From an uncultured Eubacteriales bacterium (GTDB lineage: Bacteria; Bacillota; Clostridia; Oscillospirales; Oscillospiraceae): 32,662 bases of DNA. The stretch is from positions 1-32,662 of the forward strand of contig URCY01000015.1 in assembly GCA_900546415.1 (NCBI GenBank). Reading direction: 5' to 3'. This document shows, in pieces, positions 32,456 through 32,662 of the stretch. Made by a program: the position numbers and the translations under genes. Position 1 is the stretch's first letter. Each line of letters starts with the position of its first letter. The notes below the pieces were generated by a model, which saw nothing but the letters and a program-made list of their open reading frames with translations, was not told the origin of the DNA and ran no database searches.

Positions 32456-32493
32456 AAAAAGAGTAGCGACCCACTCCAAAGCGCCGCTACTCT
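32454..32493 (-). terminator. Rho-independent terminator of the small RNA
   Basis: AGAGTAGCG / CGCTACTCT forms a 9-bp stem with a 16-nt loop, and on the minus strand it is followed by seven T residues. On the plus strand there is no T-run, so it belongs to the minus-strand transcript. Confidence 0.75.
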
Positions 32494-32530
32494 CCACCAC
32501 AAAAGGTGAGTCGGGAGCCTTACCCCGGCC
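32454..32530 (-). ncRNA. Small-RNA candidate of about 75 nt, antisense to the 3' side of the 38-aa ORF transcript
   Basis: A promoter, a compact structured body and a terminator occur in order with no ORF between. The predicted 5' part pairs AAGGTG with CACCTT, enclosing a CCGGGG/CTCCCG stem; the 3' part is the terminator hairpin. The RNA would converge on the 38-aa gene and be complementary to its 3' untranslated region. Confidence 0.58.
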
Positions 32531-32536
32531 ACCTTG

Positions 32537-32566
32537 AGTATAGCATAAGAAAGCGGGTGAAGTCAA
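32537..32566 (-). promoter_or_regulatory. Promoter of the small-RNA candidate
   Basis: TTGACT (32566-32561) and TATACT (32542-32537) are separated by 18 nt on the minus strand, with transcription expected to start near 32530. Confidence 0.65.
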
Positions 32567-32585
32567 TAGAAAATCAGGGAAAGCT

Positions 32586-32662
32586 AAGGAACCTCTGAAT
32601 AAATCAGCTGCGGCGCTCAGCGGGTCTTTTGCCCCAACTTTTCGGTTTGAAAATCTTGAAAT
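32586..32662 (+). repeat. Family A dispersed repeat, copy 3, cut by the window end
   Basis: AAGGAACCTCTGAATAAATC through CGGTTTGAAAATCTTGAAAT matches the first 77 nt of the complete copy at 28562. Confidence 0.85.

Noticed and set aside
1..32662. tRNA or rRNA genes
   Set aside because: No tRNA-like cloverleaf or conserved rRNA segment was recognised by eye on either strand; a tRNA scan would be decisive.

Overview
The window reads as a gut-type Clostridia genome, most likely Oscillospirales/Oscillospiraceae. Evidence for this is the GC-rich coding sequence with strong GGAGG ribosome sites, TTGACA/TATAAT promoters in AT-rich gaps, QueH, a DUF1846 protein, BMP-family nucleoside transporters and a BspA-like leucine-rich-repeat surface protein. 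The assignment is an inference from gene content, not a marker-gene result. Both window ends lie inside copies of one dispersed repeat, so the window is probably a whole contig broken at repeats.

Layout. (1) 189-6571, minus strand: a nucleoside uptake and salvage operon reading BMP lipoprotein, two-domain ABC ATPase, a fused permease remnant, purine nucleoside phosphorylase, VOC protein, deoxyribose-phosphate aldolase and a diverged transaldolase-like protein. Most junctions overlap by ATGA. Both permeases appear to have been lost in a single deletion. (2) 6660-7570: a gene-free stretch of hairpins and dispersed repeats. (3) 7579-13406: queH (minus), adenine deaminase and a zinc-ribbon membrane protein (plus), a second repeat cluster, then a DUF1846 protein and an isoprenylcysteine-methyltransferase-like protein (minus). 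(4) 13772-18928, plus strand: a complete second BMP-type transporter (lipoprotein, ATPase, two permeases) ending in a strong terminator. (5) 19063-25398, minus strand: a lower-GC defence island with a 60-aa ORF, DinD, type III Mod and Res, and a HEPN/DUF4145-like protein. It is coupled by overlaps to upstream MATE and DUF2974 genes (25391-27893). (6) 28061-28686: tandem and dispersed repeats. (7) 28749-32084, minus strand: a large secreted LRR protein behind a promoter with a response-regulator-like direct repeat. (8) 32339-32566: a 38-aa ORF facing an oppositely transcribed small-RNA candidate, then a repeat copy.

How the genes work together. Import by the BMP systems, phosphorolysis by PNP, deamination of adenine by Ade and cleavage of deoxyribose-5-phosphate by DeoC form one purine-(deoxy)nucleoside scavenging theme. 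The first transporter now has a binding protein and an ATPase but no complete membrane subunit, so it is either dead or dependent on permeases from elsewhere, for example the intact system 10 kb away. The defence island and the convergent 38-aa ORF/small-RNA pair are the most accessory-like parts.
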